A stretch of 64,000 nucleotides of DNA from Echiichthys vipera (taxonomy: Eukaryota > Chordata > Actinopteri > Perciformes > Trachinidae), in assembly GCA_963691815.1 (NCBI GenBank), contig OY829647.1, forward strand, positions 10,851,360 through 10,915,359, in the 5' to 3' direction. This document shows positions 58,296 to 64,000 of this stretch, one piece after another. Positions within the stretch are counted from its first letter, which is position 1, and each line of letters begins with the position of its first letter. The position numbers and the translations under genes were made by a program. The notes under the pieces were generated by a model. That model was not told the DNA's origin and did no database searches. It saw only the letters and a list, made by a program, of their open reading frames with translations.

Positions 58296-58355
58296 ACTTT
58301 ATTCCTTTTAGTAACCACAAACAGAAGTGTTTGTGGTTACTAAAAGGAATAAAGT
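58296..58355. repeat. Perfect 28-bp inverted repeat with 4-nt loop
   Basis: The left arm 58296-58323 starts actttattccttttagtaac. The right arm 58328-58355 is its exact reverse complement. The loop is GAAG (58324-58327). All 28 pairs match. Similarity stops sharply outside the arms. Confidence 0.97.
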
Positions 58356-61950
<3,595 letters not shown>

Positions 61951-62491
61951 AAACTTGTGTGTCTATAGGTGTGTGTTTGGGTGTGTGTTTCAAATGTTGT
62001 GTGTGTGCTTTTGCACAAGAGCATGTGTGTAAATCATAAGGTGATGTTGGGCTCCTCCGCCAAAAAGTAATAGCAACAGGAACAGGGAGACCAGAGGACT
62101 GAGTCCATCACTACATATTTCCTGGTGCTGTAAGCAGTAGGTTACCTTTTTTTTAGTGAAGAAACGCAACCAGCTACTATGCACTTTGATATTTTCATAA
62201 AAAAATTGATACTGTTATATATATAGAGAGAGGATCACAAAACAACAACACAGAGGCTTCGTAGTCCCAACGAGGATGAAAACTTTATTACTCCTTCAGC
62301 CCTGACAAAGGCAGCACATACCAGCTCCACTCTTTCAGTTCTTACTTTTCACAATAAAAGCCCTAGACATAAATTGTACATGGTGTAACTGATATAAAAA
62401 AATAATGGTGATTTAAATAGATTTAAAAAGCACATAATTTACACTGTAATAACAAGTAACTTAAATATTAATGTGTTACAAATAGTACTTA
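61951..62491. other. Gene-free interval
   Basis: No gene is seen. A TATATATAGAGAGAG patch lies at 62217-62232. Confidence 0.4.
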
Positions 62492-62937
62492 AGTGAAATT
62501 CCGGCTAAAATCACCCCATGGTCTGTTTTCGACATTTGGCACACATCAAATAAGCCATCGAGAAAGTTTTTTTCCTGTAACAACTATAACCGGATATCCT
62601 GGGGAGTCGCTAACAGTCGCTAACAGCCGGGACGTGGCTAACACTGATTAGCCTGGGGCTGTGCAGTGAAGGCCTTAAAACGTCTTTTCTAACCACTAAT
62701 ACTGCTCAAAATAACACCAAACCTCTGCAGTAGCATGATAAGAGTCCCTACACATAAAACGAAGCACTAACAATGTAGTTAGCGAACCCAGAGTTTATTA
62801 AAAGAGTGTTTTAAAAGACTTACCTACTGGCCCTACTGCCATTTCCTCTCGTAGTAAAGTAATGTTTCTCCGTTAATAGTTGTCACACGAAAGAAACTGT
62901 GTCGATGGCTTATTTGATTTTTAGCAGGAATTTCACT
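62492..62937. mobile_element. Harbinger-like MITE with long inverted repeats and TTA duplication
   Basis: This 446-bp element begins agtgaaattccggctaaaat and ends with the matching reverse (atttttagcaggaatttcact). The arms continue inward: aaataagccatcga with aacaactata on the left pairs with tagttgt and tcgatggcttattt on the right. The left arm has about 36 extra bases. TTA lies on both sides (62489-62491 and 62938-62940). A 3-bp TWA duplication is typical of PIF/Harbinger elements. Inside is a small agtcgctaac duplication (62606-62625). There is no transposase. Confidence 0.7.
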
Positions 62938-62940
62938 TTA

Positions 62941-64000
62941 AGGCAATGCTTTCCCTGGTATATTGAAGCAAAACGCAATTCAAAAATACCCAGAAGACAC
63001 AGAGCTGAACAGATTATCATCAGATATATGTTCACATGCATACAAAAGTTGTTTTTCAAGAATATGTGTATCGCTATTAGTTTACCACTACTTTACTTTA
63101 CTACTAGGTAATTGCAAAAGCTAAACTGCATTCTGCTGTAAATGCCAGTTTTTACAATCCAAAAATATTAGATATTTGTATCTTCTTCTTTTTTAAAGTG
63201 AGCATTTAAGCTAATGAGCTTTAATCACTGGCAATCAAGCAACATTTTCTTCAAAAGTGTATGACTTCATAACACTGTGGCTGTCCTCTGGCCAGTTTCT
63301 TCGGCTATCAGCCCAAGGGTCAAACCAGTGGAGTGGAAGTTGAAGAGGGCTGTTTGAACGTAATAGGTTTTGACTGGCATGTGTTACACGCTTCACTGCA
63401 CCATTGATTGAGCGCTTGTTTGCTAAATCACTGCAGGTTTCCCCTGTCTGGTAGGCCTGTGACACGTGTGGTGTGTGGTCACTTCAGCTTGGAACGAGAG
63501 AAAAGAGAAGAGCAGGTGCAACCCTGGTGACCAGAAGAGGACATACGTTAAAAATGACGGTAAGAAACTGACAATAAAAAGAGGCAATTTAACAGTTTCT
63601 CTCCCTTTATGGTGAAACTCACAAAAACAGGAATCAATCCCTTATTTCATTCACAAATCTTAGCACTTTGGTCTTTCCTCCATGGACACTCAGCATAACA
63701 CCCCTCCTCCACCTCTTCCTCCGTCCCATTTCACTCCCTCTCTGCCACCACACCCCCCCATGTTTCAGACATGCTTTTTACAGCTTGGAGGATGTGGCAG
63801 TGGAGGGAGGATGGTGTCATGGGTCAATGTCACTCAGCCAACAGTCTATTCGACGGATGTGGATCGCTAAGATGAGACCTCCCAGTGGCTGACTTTTGCT
63901 TCCTTACACTCTCTCTTCTGGTCTCGCCTTTGCCATTTTCAAAGATAAATATCAGACCCTAACAAGGCTAAACGCTAATGATGAAAAACTGACCGAATGT
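62941..64000. other. Gene-free interval to window end
   Basis: No gene is seen. 63235-63465 has an open minus-strand frame without recognisable domains. 63660-63790 is pyrimidine-rich. Confidence 0.4.

Overview
The window looks like teleost fish genomic DNA, probably from a percomorph. The evidence is one clear vertebrate developmental gene with a fish-like protein sequence, very long CA/GT microsatellites, and several interspersed repeats that I recognise from memory as common in teleost genomes. I cannot name the species.

Only one protein-coding gene can be supported: pou4f2 (Brn3b), on the minus strand at 1183-2625. It has two coding exons (2419-2625 and 1183-2112) separated by a 306-bp intron and encodes 378 residues. 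Its POU-specific domain and homeodomain are intact. Bases 1-1182 are its 3' flank. Bases 2626-5000 are its leader, promoter and near upstream region, which holds a compound CT/CA tract, a CCA/CCG tract and a cluster of three TAATTA cores.

Bases 5000-64000 behave as a gene desert upstream of pou4f2. I found no second gene with convincing splice structure. One short exon-like stretch at 27322-27426 deserves testing. From memory, POU4F2 lies between SLC10A7 and TTC29 in human; neither is recognisable here. The desert is the likely home of long-range pou4f2 enhancers, and I list POU/homeodomain-site clusters and other candidate segments, all as inference.

Mobile elements are the best resolved content of the desert. 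They include a SINE with 13-14 bp target duplications (23614-23935), a minus-strand SINE with a 13-bp duplication (20953-21143), a rearranged SINE (37098-37262) and a 5'-truncated SINE tail (44120-44309). There are also a decayed L1-type 3' end (36080-36549), a hAT-type MITE with an 8-bp duplication (40838-41019), a Harbinger-like MITE with a TTA duplication (62492-62937), and older teleost repeats at 7361, 10742, 17420, 26596, 28988, 50790, 54330 and 56464. Other structures are a perfect 28-bp hairpin at 58296-58355, tandem duplications of 60 bp and 22 bp, two G-rich tracts with quadruplex potential, and more than a dozen microsatellites. I see no prokaryotic-type system, CRISPR array, tRNA or rRNA gene.
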